A stretch of DNA of 64,000 nucleotides from Eledone cirrhosa (GCA_964016885.1 OZ024748.1:26916015-26980014); one strand, 5' to 3'; shown: positions 1 through 11,763, numbered from the stretch's first letter. Notes: generated by a model from the letters alone, not told the origin. A program made the numbers and translations.

Positions 1-840
1 TGTCCAGTCCAGGGTAGAGACATCAGAGAGGTACATTAAGGCCAATAAGGCAGCTGTCCAGTCCAGGGTAGAGACATCAGAGAGGTACATTAAGGCCAAT
101 AAGACAGCTGTCCAGTCCAGGGTAGAGACATCAGAGAGGTACATTAAGGCCAATAAGACAGCTGTCCAGTCCAGGGTAGAGACATCAGAGAGGTACATTA
201 AGGCCAACAAGACAGCTGTCCAGTCCAGGGTAGAGACATCAGAGAGGTACATTAAGGCCAACAAGACAGCTGTCCAGTCCAGGGTAGAGACATCAGAGAG
301 GTACATTAAGGCCAATAAGACAGCTGTCCAGTCCAGGGTAGAGACATCAGAGAGGTACATTAAGGCTAACAAGACAGCTGTCCAGTCCAGGGTAGAGACA
401 TCAGAGAGGTACATTAAGGCCAACAAGACAGCTGTCCAGTCCAGGGTAGAGACACCAGAGAGGTACATTAAGGCCAATAAGACAGCTGTCCAGTCCAGGG
501 TAGAGACATCAGAGAGGTACATTAAGGCCAACAAGACAGCTGTCCAGTCCAGGGTACAGACATCAGAGAGGTACATTAAGGCCAATAAGACAGCTGTCCA
601 GTCCAGGGTAGAGACATTAGAGAGGTACATTAAGGCCAATAAGACAGCTGTCCAGTCCAGGGTAGAGACATCAGAGAGGTACATTAAGGCCAACAAGACA
701 GCTATCCAGTCCAGGGTAGAGACATCAGAGAGGTACATTAAGGCCAACAAGACAGCCGTCCAGTCCAGGGTAGAGACATCAGAGAGGTACATTAAGGCCA
801 ACAACACAGCTGTCCAGTCCAGGGTAGAGACATCAGAGAG
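1..840. repeat. 54-bp minisatellite, 15 full copies plus a partial, running off the left edge
   Basis: Units start at 1, 55, 109 and so on up to 811 with no indels (unit begins tgtccagtccagggtagaga). 54 is a multiple of 3, so frame +2 stays open from base 2 to TGA 884-886 as an 18-residue periodic peptide (VQSRVETSERYIKANKTA). A minus-strand frame also stays open. Changes between copies include six amino-acid replacements (T/A, S/P, E/Q, S/L, V/I, K/N) against few silent changes, which gives no sign of selection on protein. More likely a satellite than an exon. Confidence 0.85.
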
Positions 841-877
841 ATGGTACATTACTGAACCTATACTTAAATGTCTTAAT

Positions 878-1045
878 TTCCTGTGATTAATAAATGAATC
901 ACTAAACATCTTTGCCATGCGGCAGAACTGTGGAAATAGTCAAAGTGGTTGAGAAAGTCATATGGTGTTATGATCAAAGCAAGAAGTGTCAAAAACTAGG
1001 TTTGTCAGCTTAATGAACTGTTGTAAGTTGAAATTATTTTATTTG
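878..1045 (+). repeat. Dispersed repeat, copy 1 (partner at 61617-61842)
   Basis: Shares an ordered series of blocks with 61617-61842: aaacatctttgcc, tgtggaaat, gtcgtatagtg-like, tgatcaaagca, aactagg, tttgtcagctt and attttatttg. The copy here lacks about 55 internal bases. No coding potential or family recognised. Confidence 0.6.
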
Positions 1046-1187
1046 GAGAATGGGGCACATAACTAGGTGCATATGTCATTTGGGTTTTTTTGTTATTGTC
1101 AACCATTTGTTATTTGTCATTGATATATCATTATCACCATCACCATATGCTTGTGTAGTCTGTTCCATCTTATTCTTGATAATCAAC

Positions 1188-1425
1188 ATCATCATCATCA
1201 TCATGATCATCAGCATCTCCAGTTTACCTTCCACACTGCCACGGGTTGAAGGGGTTGTCACAGTCCAAGACAAGATAGATCAGAAAGACCAATCTTGCTC
1301 ATACAGTTCATATTTAGTATGGTTTTATGGCTGGATGCCTTTCTTAATGGCCACCACCTTTCACAGTGTATTGCATGCATTGTTTCATGGCACCTTTGCT
1401 ACTATCACCAACATATGTATAAAAG
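1188..1425 (-). mobile_element. LINE 3'-tail fragment
   Basis: On the minus strand, sequence ending in the (ATG)n tail and the ggaagggcatccagccata-type block seen at the 3' ends of LINE copies elsewhere in the window (for example 18640-18790). Diverged. Confidence 0.5.
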
Positions 1426-1530
1426 TTTTCTTATATAGCCTTAGCTGACAATAAAATAAAAGTAAACAACTACAACAAACCTAAACCAGACACACCATAT
1501 AAAATCAATTAGAACACTTTAGTTACCATA

Positions 1531-1858
1531 TTTCTAATGAAAGACACTGCCTATGATTTTCTTCTTTCTTATGAAAGACACTGCCTATGATTTTCTTATT
1601 TCTTATGAAAGACACTGCCTATGATTTTCTTATTTCTTATGAAAGACACTGCCTATGATTTTCTTATTTCTTATGAAAGACACTGCCTATGATTTTCTTA
1701 TTTCTTATGAAAGACACTGCCTATGATTTTCTTATTTCTTATGAAAGACAATGCCTATGATTTTCATATTTCTAATGAAAGACACTGCCTATGATTTTCA
1801 TATTTCTTATGAAACACTGCCTATGATTTTCATATTTCTTATGAAAGACACTGCCTAT
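1531..1858. repeat. 34-bp minisatellite, about 9 copies
   Basis: Unit begins atgaaagacactgcctatga. A single-copy version of the unit occurs inside the neighbouring MITE-like repeat at about 2094-2120, so the array appears to have expanded from within a transposon copy. Confidence 0.85.
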
Positions 1859-2330
1859 GCTTGTCAACAAATTTTTTAAATAATCAAGATTTTGGAGGCA
1901 TTTAGTAATATAACCAACTTTTTCATTATTAAGCTGGAATATAAATTAACAAAGGTTCTTATATAAATTATGATGGAAGGTTTTTAGATAAATTTAAACA
2001 CTTTAAAATAAACAACTTGGTATCATAGGACAAGGGGCAGTTTCAAACAGTTTGGTATAAAAAGGGTTTATCCATTCATTAATATATTTCTAATGAAAGA
2101 CACTGTCTATGATTTCGAAATCATTTTGAAAATAATCAAGAATTTTTGCAATTTAGTAACATAGATAGATTTCTTATTATTAATTTGGTGTTTGGAACAT
2201 AACTTAATAAACATTCTTACATAAAATTATAGTGGAAGATAAATTTAAACACTTTAAAATAAACAGTTTTGTATCATAAGAAGCAGAAGTGACTTCAGGC
2301 AGTTTGGTATCAAAAGAGTTAAAACAATTT
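1858..2330 (+). mobile_element. Two diverged MITE-B fragments in tandem
   Basis: Each copy runs from a tctaatgaaagacac block through aataatcaaga, tttagtaa, taacaaaggttctta-like and ggcagtttcaaacagtttgg to an aaaagggttt-like end. The same order occurs at 4870-5338 and, partly, at 42880-43026. Copies here meet at about 2070-2085. Confidence 0.55.
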
Positions 2331-2577
2331 CTAAATCAACAAACGCTAATAAACAACAACAACAAATAAGAGAATATTTATAGAAAAAGAAATAAAAAGA
2401 AAGAATGAAGTAACCTAATTTAATAAAAACTTAATGTGAAATATTTCTGAGTTTCTTAAGTGAAATAAACTGTTGACACTCCCCCTCTCCCTCTCTAACT
2501 CTTCCTACTCCTGTGTTATGTGTTAATGTGCATGAGGGGTGAAGTTGGGGGAGGTGCAGGGATGCAACAAGACATCT

Positions 2578-2582
2578 TGATA

Positions 2583-2671
<89 letters not shown>

Positions 2672-2772
2672 ATACACACATATCAACTAAGTGTATTTGT
2701 GTGTATTTTGTTATCTTTATATATACATATGTATATGTGTTTGCGACTGCATGTTTACATGTATATTGTGTG

Positions 2773-2826
<54 letters not shown>

Positions 2827-2960
2827 CATGTGTGTATACACACATACACACACAGTGTGTATAAACAGGCATGTTTAAAATGTCAGCAGTGACTCTCTTC
2901 TCACTCACACACATGCATGTGTATACACGCACACGCACACGCACACACACACCTATATCC
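2578..2960. repeat. Compound (TA)n, (CA)n, (TG)n microsatellites
   Basis: (TA)n at about 2588-2650, (CA)n at 2651-2670, (TG)n at 2778-2820, then CA-rich sequence at 2900-2951. Open frames here are repeat artefacts. Confidence 0.95.
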
Positions 2961-3076
2961 GCCATCTCCGTAACTGTTTTATCATTCCCCCCATAGCAAA
3001 AATTACTGAGAAACCATAGTTACTTAGTGCAGCCACTTGGGTGCAAAATCAAGGACACCTCATGCAATCACATGCA

Positions 3077-3960
3077 CACACACACATATATAATACATAC
3101 ATATACTTACATGCACTCATATTCACATCATATATATACTTATGCACACATATATATATATAATACATACATATACTTACATGCACTCATATACACATAC
3201 ATATATATACTTATGCACACATATATATATATAATACATACATATACTTACATGCACTCATATTCACATCATATATATACTTATGCACACATATATATAA
3301 TAAATACATATACTTACATGCACTCATATACACATACATATATATACTTATGCACACACATATATATATAATACATACATATACTTATATGCACTCATAT
3401 ACACATACATATATATACTTATGCACACATATATATATATAATACATACATATACTTACATGCACTCATATACACATATATATATATACTTATGCACACA
3501 CACATATATATAATAAATACATATACTTATATGCACTCATATACACATACATATATATACTTATGCACACATATATATATATATAATACATACATATACT
3601 TACATGCACTCATATTCACATCATATATATACTTATGCACACACATATATATATAATAAATACATATACTTACATGCACTCATATACACATACATATATA
3701 TACTTATGCACACACATATATATATAATACATACATATACTTATATGCACTCATATACACATACATATATATACTTATGCACACACACACACATATATAT
3801 ATAATACATACATATACTTACATGCACTCATATTCACATACATATATATACTTATGCACATTCATATACATATATACCTATACTTATGCAAATTCATGTA
3901 CACATACATACACAAACATACTTTTGCACATTTGTATACATACATACACACACATGCATA
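3077..3960. repeat. About 70-bp satellite, roughly 11 copies
   Basis: Unit contains atacttacatgcactcat, a tatacacatacatatata segment and acttatgcacaca. Copies are spaced about 70-80 bp apart; length varies by dinucleotide slippage in the TA/CA parts. Confidence 0.85.
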
Positions 3961-4452
3961 CTTACGCACATTCATGCACACACATTTTTGCATGGGTGCA
4001 GATATGACTGTGGTTAACCCTCTTAATACCAACCCAGCCAAAACCAACTCTGGTTCTACGAAGCAAAGTTACCCCTTTTAAAGGGTTTCTTTTTAATACC
4101 AACCCAGCCAAATAAAATTACCCCTTTCAAAAAGTTCAACCCAGTCAAAACCAGCTTTGATTCTATGAAACAGAACCATCTATCTATTGATATGGCTCCT
4201 ATTTCAGTTATAATCTTCCAATCAATATTTATATATGAATCATATGTTAAGTTACTCTAATAATAATGAAATAATTCCTAATTTTAGTAAATCCCTCCAA
4301 ATTCCTCATTAATTACCATATTTCCTGGCGTCGAAGATGCTACATTTTTCCTAAAATAAGTCTAAAAAATCTACCATGCATCCTGGAGGCCGAAGGATGT
4401 TTATTATTTTTTATCAAATTTTTTATTAAATTTTTTATTAAATTTTATCAAA

Positions 4453-4645
4453 GGCGGTGAATTGGCAGTATCGGTAGAGGGTCGGACGCCATGCTTTGAC
4501 GCATAGAGTTACAGCCCTTGCCATTCTGAGTTCAAATCCCGCCGAGGTTAACTTTGCCTTTCATCCTTACGGGGTCGATAAAATAAAGTACCAGTAATAC
4601 ACTGGGTAATTGCTGGCCTTGTGCCAAAAAGTAGAAACAATTATT
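4453..4645 (+). mobile_element. Cephalopod SINE, near full length (3' end type 1)
   Basis: Head ggcggtgaattggcagtatc, tRNA-like B-box region gagttcaaatcccgccg, conserved core ctttcatccttacggggtcg and aataaagtaccagtaat, end ggccttgtgccaaaaagtag then aaacaatta. This is the reference copy for the family in the window. Confidence 0.93.
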
Positions 4646-4869
4646 TTTTATCAAATTTTTGATTGTCAAAATTGGGTGCGTCTTCAGCGTAGGGAAGTAA
4701 ATTTCATTAGATATACAGTCCTGAAATGGTTAATTAATGATACCACTTACCAAAAATATATGATCTTATACCTATAAGGTATGGTAGAATTGGTAGAGTA
4801 TTAGATGAAATGGATGTAGTATTTAGTTTTGTTGGTTTATGGTCTGATTTCAAATCCTGACAGTATCAA

Positions 4870-5338
4870 CTTTGTTTTGTCCTTATGATTTTAAAATAAT
4901 TTTGGAAATAATCAACAATGTGAAGGCATTTAGTAAAATGTAGCCGGTGTTTGGAATATAACTTAACCAAAAAAATAAAATTTATAGCTCGCACTTATGC
5001 AGGTTTAGCTGGCCTCATACGAAGTTATATTTCATAGAAGGTTTCTCAAATGTTTTAATGATAGGAACCATATAATGAAAAGTAATACGAAATGAAGTGT
5101 TTTGCTTAAGAACACAATATATTGCCTGGTTCGTAAATTGAAATCACATCCTTACAATCAAAAAACCAACAACCAAACCACTAGGCCACAGGCCACATGC
5201 CTTCACAACTTAACAAAGGTTCTTATATAAAAAATTATGGTGGAAGATTTTTAGATAAATATAAACATTTTGAAACAAGCAGCTTTGGATTGAAGAATTC
5301 TGGGGCCATTTCAGGCAGTTTGGTATGAAAAGGGTTAA
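4870..5338 (+). mobile_element. MITE-B copy interrupted by a SINE
   Basis: Left part 4870-4967 and right part 5207-5338 together match the single MITE-B arrangement at 1858-2330, ending ggtatgaaaagggttaa. The interruption is flanked by an 8-bp duplication, aacttaac (4960-4967 and 5207-5214). Confidence 0.65.
4968..5206 (-). mobile_element. tRNA-head SINE (second family), nested
   Basis: Read on the minus strand it begins gtgaaggcatgtggcctgtg with cctagtggtttggt (A-box-like) and passes through a gcttaagcaaaacacttca-type block, as in other copies near 20590, 27305 and 56580. Eight-base target-site duplications flank it. Confidence 0.7.
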
Positions 5339-5339
5339 T

Positions 5340-6110
5340 ATATTTTTATTGCCATAAATCAAAATATTTGCTGAAATATTTTTAAATGTCTTACAGCTGA
5401 ACATTGGACAATCTTTATACCATGCTGTTGCACATTCCAGACAAACTAGCATTATTCTTTTGTTAATGTGCATGCATCTGATATTCAATATTTCTGACAT
5501 CATAAATCAACAATTTTACGTTGAAATATTTTCAAAATGTCTCTTGGGTGAATGTCAACCATATTTGTATAATACCACAGCATACTGCAACCAAAGCAAA
5601 ACGCTTTCTATTCCAGTAGTGTAATGTGGGGAGGAACAGGTATGGGTAGTTTGTTGCAGGTGACACTTTTAGGTTTGCTGTAGAAATTGATTGAGGGGGG
5701 AAAAATCAAGGGCTGCGCTGGGTGGCACACACTCTGACTATGCCATTATTCTATTCTTAACATGTATATTCAACAGTTTTTATTTCATATATAAAAGTGT
5801 GTGCACATGTGTGCAATGTAATAATCAACCATATGTAAACATGAAGACCCACAAATACCGAACAGACTAGATAATATATTATCTCACATAAATTGACCTG
5901 TGTAAGTAGGAAACCAAACAGTAGCCGATATATATGTTGTGTAAAATTGGTTGTAATTTGATTTGGCATCAGACACAATCTTCATTCTCGGACAGGTTGG
6001 AGATGACAGACAAAGTCCTTGATACTCTTTGATAGGTTTCTTATCAAATCTATAGCAGTGGTAACATATGGCATTCTGGACCCCTGTCAACTACCTCCCC
6101 ATTTACTGCA
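5340..6110. other. No gene or recognised element
   Basis: AT-rich single-copy-looking sequence. Two imperfect copies of a tgctgaaatatttttaaatgtc-like block (about 5372 and 5522) suggest an old duplication. Short open frames show no codon bias or domain. Confidence 0.5.
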
Positions 6111-6304
6111 ATCAGCATGATGTTGGTCAGCTACAAGATTGAGCACACACACCTCTCTCCCCTTGCAAGGTGGACTGGCTTTTTCAGCTCAACTCTTTTG
6201 CCATCCTCCAGGGAAATACATTTGCTTTTGCCATTTTGTCTGTGGAGAGCATAAAACATTGGCATGCCATGCTGTGATATCCCATGAAATACATATTTTA
6301 GTTG

Positions 6305-6935
6305 TAGAATTGGTGCTACAATAAAATGCTCTCGGCCCACACTGTAAAGTTGTAGAACTGGTGCCACAATAAAATACTCTCAGCCCACACTGTAAAGTTG
6401 TAGAACTGGTGCCACAATAAAATACTCTCAGCCCACACTGTAAAGTTGCAGAACTGGTGCCACAATAAAATACTCTCAGCCCACACTGTAAAGTTGCAGA
6501 ACTGGTGCCACAATAAAATACTCTCAGCCCACACTGTAAAGTTGCAGAACTGGTGCCACAATAAAATACTCTCAGCCCACACTGTAAAGTTGTAGAACTG
6601 GTGCCACAATAAAATACTCTCAGCCCACACTGTAAAGTTGCAGAACTGGTGCCACAATAAAATACTCTCAGCCCACACTGTAAAGTTGCAGAACTGGTGC
6701 CACAATAAAATACTCTCAGCCCACACTGTAAAGTTGTAGAACAGATGCCATAAAAAAAGCACTCTATCATCAAGTGGTAGCAGCAATGACATGAGAAAAT
6801 GAACCTAGTAAATGCTGTGAAGTGGTTGGCATTAGGAAGGGCATCCAGCCATAGAAACCATGCCAGAATGAAATGTATGAGGAAGAACCAGTCATCTGAC
6901 CAGTCTAGCCTCAGAACATGACAACCTATCTAACC
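6305..6935 (+). mobile_element. LINE 3'-tail with 48-bp internal tandem repeat (9 copies)
   Basis: Nine nearly identical 48-bp units (contain tgccacaataaaatactctc and agcccacactgtaaagttg) at about 6310-6735, followed by the ggaagggcatccagccatag block at 6835-6855 that marks LINE 3' tails here. 48 bp is 16 codons, which is why two long frames of repeated peptide appear; they are not genes. Confidence 0.75.
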
Positions 6936-7084
6936 TGACCAAGGAAAACAGATGTATAACTTTGATAATGAATCTGTGTGCCTTTATTAATAGTAGTAGA
7001 AAATGGAAAATTATGTCCAGTAAAAAAGAATGTGTATTTCCATGGATGAATGGACCAACAATAATTTTGATACTGCATGTTCCA

Positions 7085-7345
7085 GCTTTTCAATCAATGG
7101 AACAGCCAACTCATGAAATTAAGTGGCTGAGCATTACACAGAAACATGTGTACCTTTAACGTAATTTTCAAGGAAATTCATCACCACACAGTGTGTGACA
7201 AGGCTGGCCCTTTGAATTACGCTAACATTAACACCTTAATATTTTGTATTAAGATGTTAATCGCTGAACATTCCAGAGATATATAAGTACCTGTAAGGTA
7301 ATTTTCTGGGAAAGTCAGCATGACACAGTGATGACAAGGATAACT
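7085..7345 (+). repeat. Dispersed repeat, two partial copies
   Basis: Blocks aagtggctgagcattacaca and gtgtacctttaacgtaattt at 7120-7170 recur in part at 7260-7345 (gctgaacattccaga, acctgtaaggtaattttc) and at 56430-56490. Probably a SINE-like element; family not identified. Confidence 0.5.
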
Positions 7346-7585
7346 AAAGATAGAGAGACAGGCAGACATTAGAGAGACATATAGAAAGATAGACCAAGTG
7401 GACATGAAAGAGACAGGCAGACATTAGAGAGACATATAGAAAGAGACAGGTGGACACTTAGGTGGATATGAGAGAGAGAGAGAGAAAACATGAAAGAGAG
7501 ATGTGTAGAAAAACAGAGAGAGACAAGTAGAAAGAGAGAAAGAGATAAGTAGACAGAGAGCAATATAGAATGAGAGAAAGAGAGA
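7346..7585. repeat. GA-rich low-complexity tract
   Basis: Repeated agagagacaggcagacatta-like and agaaagagag units; purine-biased. Confidence 0.85.
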
Positions 7586-7619
7586 ATTATAAAATATATA
7601 TGCCAGACTGAAATAAATA

Positions 7620-7745
7620 TTGGTGGTGGATATGACTGGTTAAAACTGGTTTAAACTTTGAAAAGGGTACTGCTGACTGGTTAAAACTTTGAAAAGGGTA
7701 CTTCTGACAGGTTAAAACTGGTTTAAACTTTGAAAAGGGTGCCTC
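7620..7745. repeat. About 50-bp unit, three diverged copies
   Basis: ggttaaaactggtttaaact and ctttgaaaagggtact blocks repeated three times between 7636 and 7743. Confidence 0.6.
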
Positions 7746-7787
7746 ACCAGACTGAAGTCCAATGACTGAAACCAATAAAAGAATGTG

Positions 7788-8018
7788 TGGTGTCATTGTG
7801 TGTGTGATGGTATGTGTATGAGTGTGTGATGGTATGTGTATGTGTGTGTGATGGTATGTGTAAGAGTGTGTGTGATGGTATGTGTAAGAGTGTGTGTGAT
7901 GGCATTGTGTGTTTGTGTTTGTGTAGTGTGATGACATTGTGCATTTGTGTGTGTGTAGTGTGATGGCACTGTGTGTGTGTGATGCCATTGTGTGTGTGTG
8001 TGTGTGTGTGATGGCATT
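7788..8018. repeat. TG-rich minisatellite
   Basis: Irregular units of tgtgtgatggtatgtgtaag and tgtgatggcattgtgtg types. Confidence 0.85.
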
Positions 8019-8162
8019 CAGTGACCCTCAAAAGTTTCAAATGGAGCCACTGTTTCATGGTTGGGTGATTTTGACAGTAGCAACCTGAAGTGGGACCAGA
8101 TGGTGTATACTGGGAAGGGGGGTGGGTGTGGTACTTGAAACTTCATTCATGAATTTTGTTGA

Positions 8163-8475
8163 GAGGTGGTGGTGGTGGTAGTGTTGGTGGTGGTGGTGGT
8201 GGTGGTGGTAGTGTTACTGGTGGTGGTGGTGGTGATGGTGTGACCCAGAGAGTTCTGGGGTGTGATGAGAGCTTCTATTGATGTTGATCTTGTTACTGTT
8301 GTTATTGGTAGTGGTGATTAGTGGTTATTGTTACTGTTGTTGATGGCGGTTTGTTGTTGTTATTGTTAATGGTGGTGGTGGTTATTGTTACTGTTGTTGT
8401 TGTTATTGTTGTTGATGGTGGGTAGTGTTATTGTTCTTGTGGTGATGGTGGTGGTTAAGTGTTATTGTTGTTTAG
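8163..8475. repeat. (GGT)n/(GTT)n trinucleotide tracts
   Basis: Interrupted GGT, GTT and ATT trinucleotide repeats on one strand; no supported coding sequence. Confidence 0.85.
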
Positions 8476-8503
8476 ACCCAGATTCACCTCATTGAAGATT
8501 ATT

Positions 8504-8695
8504 TTAACCCCTTTCCATGCCAAATTGGCCCTAATTTTTCCATAATTTTGTGTAAGAACATATGTTCCAAACACGAGCTTAATTAATAATAGGAAACATA
8601 TTTTACTAAATCTTTCCAAATTGTTGATTATTTTCAGAATTATTTGAAAACCATAGGCAGATAATATAGTTTATTTAATTAGCAATTAATATACA
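8504..8695 (+). mobile_element. MITE-B-like fragment
   Basis: Starts ttaacccctttccatgccaa, with ccataattttgtgtaagaac, then tttactaaatctttccaaat and ccataggcag; this is the MITE-B block order on the opposite strand. No matching second end was found. Confidence 0.45.
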
Positions 8696-8855
8696 ATTAA
8701 TTATTGCTTGGAACCTTATAAATATAGGGATAGGCTAAGTAGCCGGTCCCGGTAATATAGACAAACATGCTTTTTATGCTTATTTTACCAGTAACCCCTA
8801 AAGGGATGCAACTCTAGCCGGGTTCCCCGGAAGCTTATTTTTCCGACAAATAATA

Positions 8856-8952
8856 AATAATTGTTTCTACTTTGGCACAAGGCCAGCAATTACCCAGTGT
8901 ATTACTGGTACTTTATTTTATCGACCCCGTAAGGATGAAAGGCAAAGTTAAT
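8856..8952 (-). mobile_element. SINE 3' fragment (type 1)
   Basis: Minus-strand copy of the SINE 3' half: aattgtttctactttggcac, cagcaattacccagtg, then cgaccccgtaaggatgaaag. The tRNA-like head is missing. Confidence 0.85.
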
Positions 8953-9059
8953 GTTTTAGAACCCAGGTAGTGACTACTATCTTTAACCAGATCATGACTT
9001 TCTGCTAAAATTCTTAATTTCAAAAATATTTGACTCTGTTAAAATTCTTAAGCCATGGA

Positions 9060-11466
9060 ACTCAGTAGATGTGTGTATGTAACTCAGTAGATATGTGTGT
9101 ATGTAACTCAGTAGATGGGTGTATATAACTCAGTAGATGTGTGTGTATATAACTCAGTAGATGTGTGTGTATATAACTCAGTAGATGTGTGTGTATGTAA
9201 CTCAGTAGATGTGTGTGTATATAACTCAGTAGATGTCTGTGTATATAACTCAGTAAATGCGTGTATATATAACTCAGTAAATGTGTGTATATAACTCAGT
9301 AGATGTGTGTGTATGTAACTCAGTAGATGTGTGTGTATGTAACTCAGTAGATGTGTGTGTATATAACTCAGTAGATGTGTGTGTATATAACTCAGTAAAT
9401 ATGTGTGTATGTAACTCAGTAAATATGTGTGTATGTAACTCAGTAGATGTGTGTGTATGTAACTCAGTAGATGTGTGTGTATAACTCAGTAGATGTGTGT
9501 GTATATAACTCAGTAGATGTGTGTGTATATAACTCAGTAGATGTGTGTGTATATAACTCAGTAGATGTGTGTGTATATAACTCAGTAGATGTGTGTATAT
9601 AACTCAGTAGATGTGTGTGTATATAACTCAGTAGATGTGTGTGTATGTAACTCAGTAGATGTGTGTGTATGTAACTCAGTAGATGTGTGTATGTAACTCA
9701 GTAGATGTGTGTATGTAACTCAGTAGATGTGTGTGTGTATGTAACTCAGTAAATGTGTGTATGTAACTCAGTAGATGTGTGTGTATATAACTCAGTAGAT
9801 GTGTGTGTATGTAACTCAGTAGATATGTGTGTATGTAACTCGGTAGATGTGTGTATATAACTCAGTAGATGTGTGTGTGTATGTAACTCAGTAAATGTGT
9901 GTGTATGTAACTCGGTAGATGCGTGTATGTAACTCAGTAGATGTGCGTGTATGTAACTCGGTAGATGCGTGTATGTAACTCAGTAGATGTGCGTGTATGT
10001 AACTCAGTAAATGTGTATGTATGTAACTCAATAGATGTGTGTATATAACTCAGTAGATGTGTGTGTATATAACTCAGTAGATGTGTGTGTATATAACTCA
10101 GTAGATGTGTGTGTATATAACTCAGTAGATGTGTGTATATAACTCAGTAGATGTGTGTGTATATAACTCAGTAGATGTGTGTGTATGCAACTCAGTAGAT
10201 GTGTGTGTATGCAACTCAGTAGATGTGTGTGTATGCAACTCAGTAGATGTGTGTGTATATAACTCAGTAGATGTGTGTATGTAACTCAGTAGATGTGTGT
10301 ATGTAACTCAGTAGATGTGTGTGTGTATGTAACTCAGTAAATGTGTGTATGTAACTCAGTAGATGTGTGTGTATATAACTCAGTAGATGTGTGTGTAACT
10401 CAGTAGATGTGTGTGTATGTAACTCGGTAGATGTGTGTATATAACTCAGTAGATGTGTGTGTGTATGTAACTCAGTAAATGTGTGTGTATGTAACTCGGT
10501 AGATGCGTGTATGTAACTCAGTAGATGTGCGTGTATGTAACTCAGTAAATGTGTATGTATGTAACTCAATAGATGTGTGTATATAACTCAGTAGATGTGT
10601 GTGTATATAACTCAGTAGATGTGTGTGTATATAACTCAGTAGATGTGTGTGTATATAACTCAGTAGATGTGTGTGTATGCAACTCAGTAGATGTGTGTGT
10701 ATGCAACTCAGTAGATGTGTGTGTATATAACTCAGTAGATGTGTGTGTATATAACTCAGTAAATGTGTGTGTATGTAACTCAGTAGGTGTGTGTATATAA
10801 CTCGGTAGATGTGTGTGTATGTAACTCAGTAAATGTGTGTGTGTATGTAACTCAGTAAATGTGTGTGTATGTAACTCAGTAGATGTGTGTATATAACTCA
10901 GTAGATGTGTGTGTATGTAACTCAGTAGATGTGTGTGTATGTAACTCAGTAGATGTGTGTGTATGTAACTCAGTAGATGTGTGTGTATGTAACTCAGTAA
11001 ATGTGTGTGTATGTAACTCAGTAGATGTGTGTGTATGTAACTCAGTAGATGTGTGTATGTAACTCAGTAAATGTGTGTGTATATAACTCAGTAGATGTGT
11101 GTGTATATAACTCAGTAGATGTGTGTGTATGTAACTCAGTAAATGTGTGTGTATGTAACTCAGTAGATGTGTGTGTATGTAACTCAGTAAATGTGTGTGT
11201 ATATAACTCAGTAGATGTGTGTGTATGTAACTCAGTAGATGTGTGTGTATGTAACTCAGTAAATGTGTGTGTATGTAACTCAGTAGATGTGTGTGTATGT
11301 AACTCAGTAGATGTGTGTGTATGTAACTCAGTAGATGTGTGTGTATGTAACTCAGTAGATGTGTGTGTATGTAACTCAGTAGATGTGTGTGTATGTAACT
11401 CAGTAGATGTGTGTGTAACTCAGTAAATGTGTGTATGTAACTCAGTAGATGTGTGTGTATGTAACT
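9060..11466. repeat. 2.4-kb minisatellite of about 100 units of 22-26 bp
   Basis: Unit aactcagtagatgtgtgtgt plus atat or atgt. Length changes by TG slippage (22, 24, 26 bp). Variant markers (ctcggtag, gtaaatg, gatgcgtg, ctcaatag) recur in blocks: ctcaatag occurs at 10027 and 10565, 538 bp apart with similar flanks, showing higher-order duplication. Frames giving NSVDVCV-type peptides are artefacts. Confidence 0.95.
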
Positions 11467-11763
11467 AAAGCGTTAGGAATGGACAAAGCACAAGCAGAAT
11501 TATAAAATGATTAAATGATTTTAAGTTGTTTTTTAACAATTGATGGTGGAAAAGATTTCAAATTGTCTTAAGTCAGGCCGCAACTCATGGTAACTGACAC
11601 TCTTACCGGCTAAATAGCTTGGGAGTCTATTTTACGGGACTGGCTACATAGCCTCTTCTATATATATAATATACAAAAATATATAATCAAAATGAGAGAA
11701 AAAATTTGCATAAGCAGATTATAAGTCGAACATGTTAACCACAAGGCCTTCACTTTATGTAGG

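Noticed and set aside
3027..4081. Several frames rich in His, Tyr, Thr and Ile
   Set aside because: Translations of TA/CA satellite sequence.
6189..6792. Frames of 158 and 194 codons with a 16-residue repeat
   Set aside because: Translation of the 48-bp LINE-tail satellite; two frames open at once and the peptide has no family resemblance.
9281..11426. Long frames coding NSVDVCV-type repeat peptides on both strands
   Set aside because: They exist only because the unit is often 24 bp; frames break at every 22- or 26-bp unit and no start context or domain is present.
9060..11466. Regular short repeats resembling a CRISPR array
   Set aside because: Units are contiguous with no unique spacers, are TG-slippage variants of each other, and lie in an animal genome.
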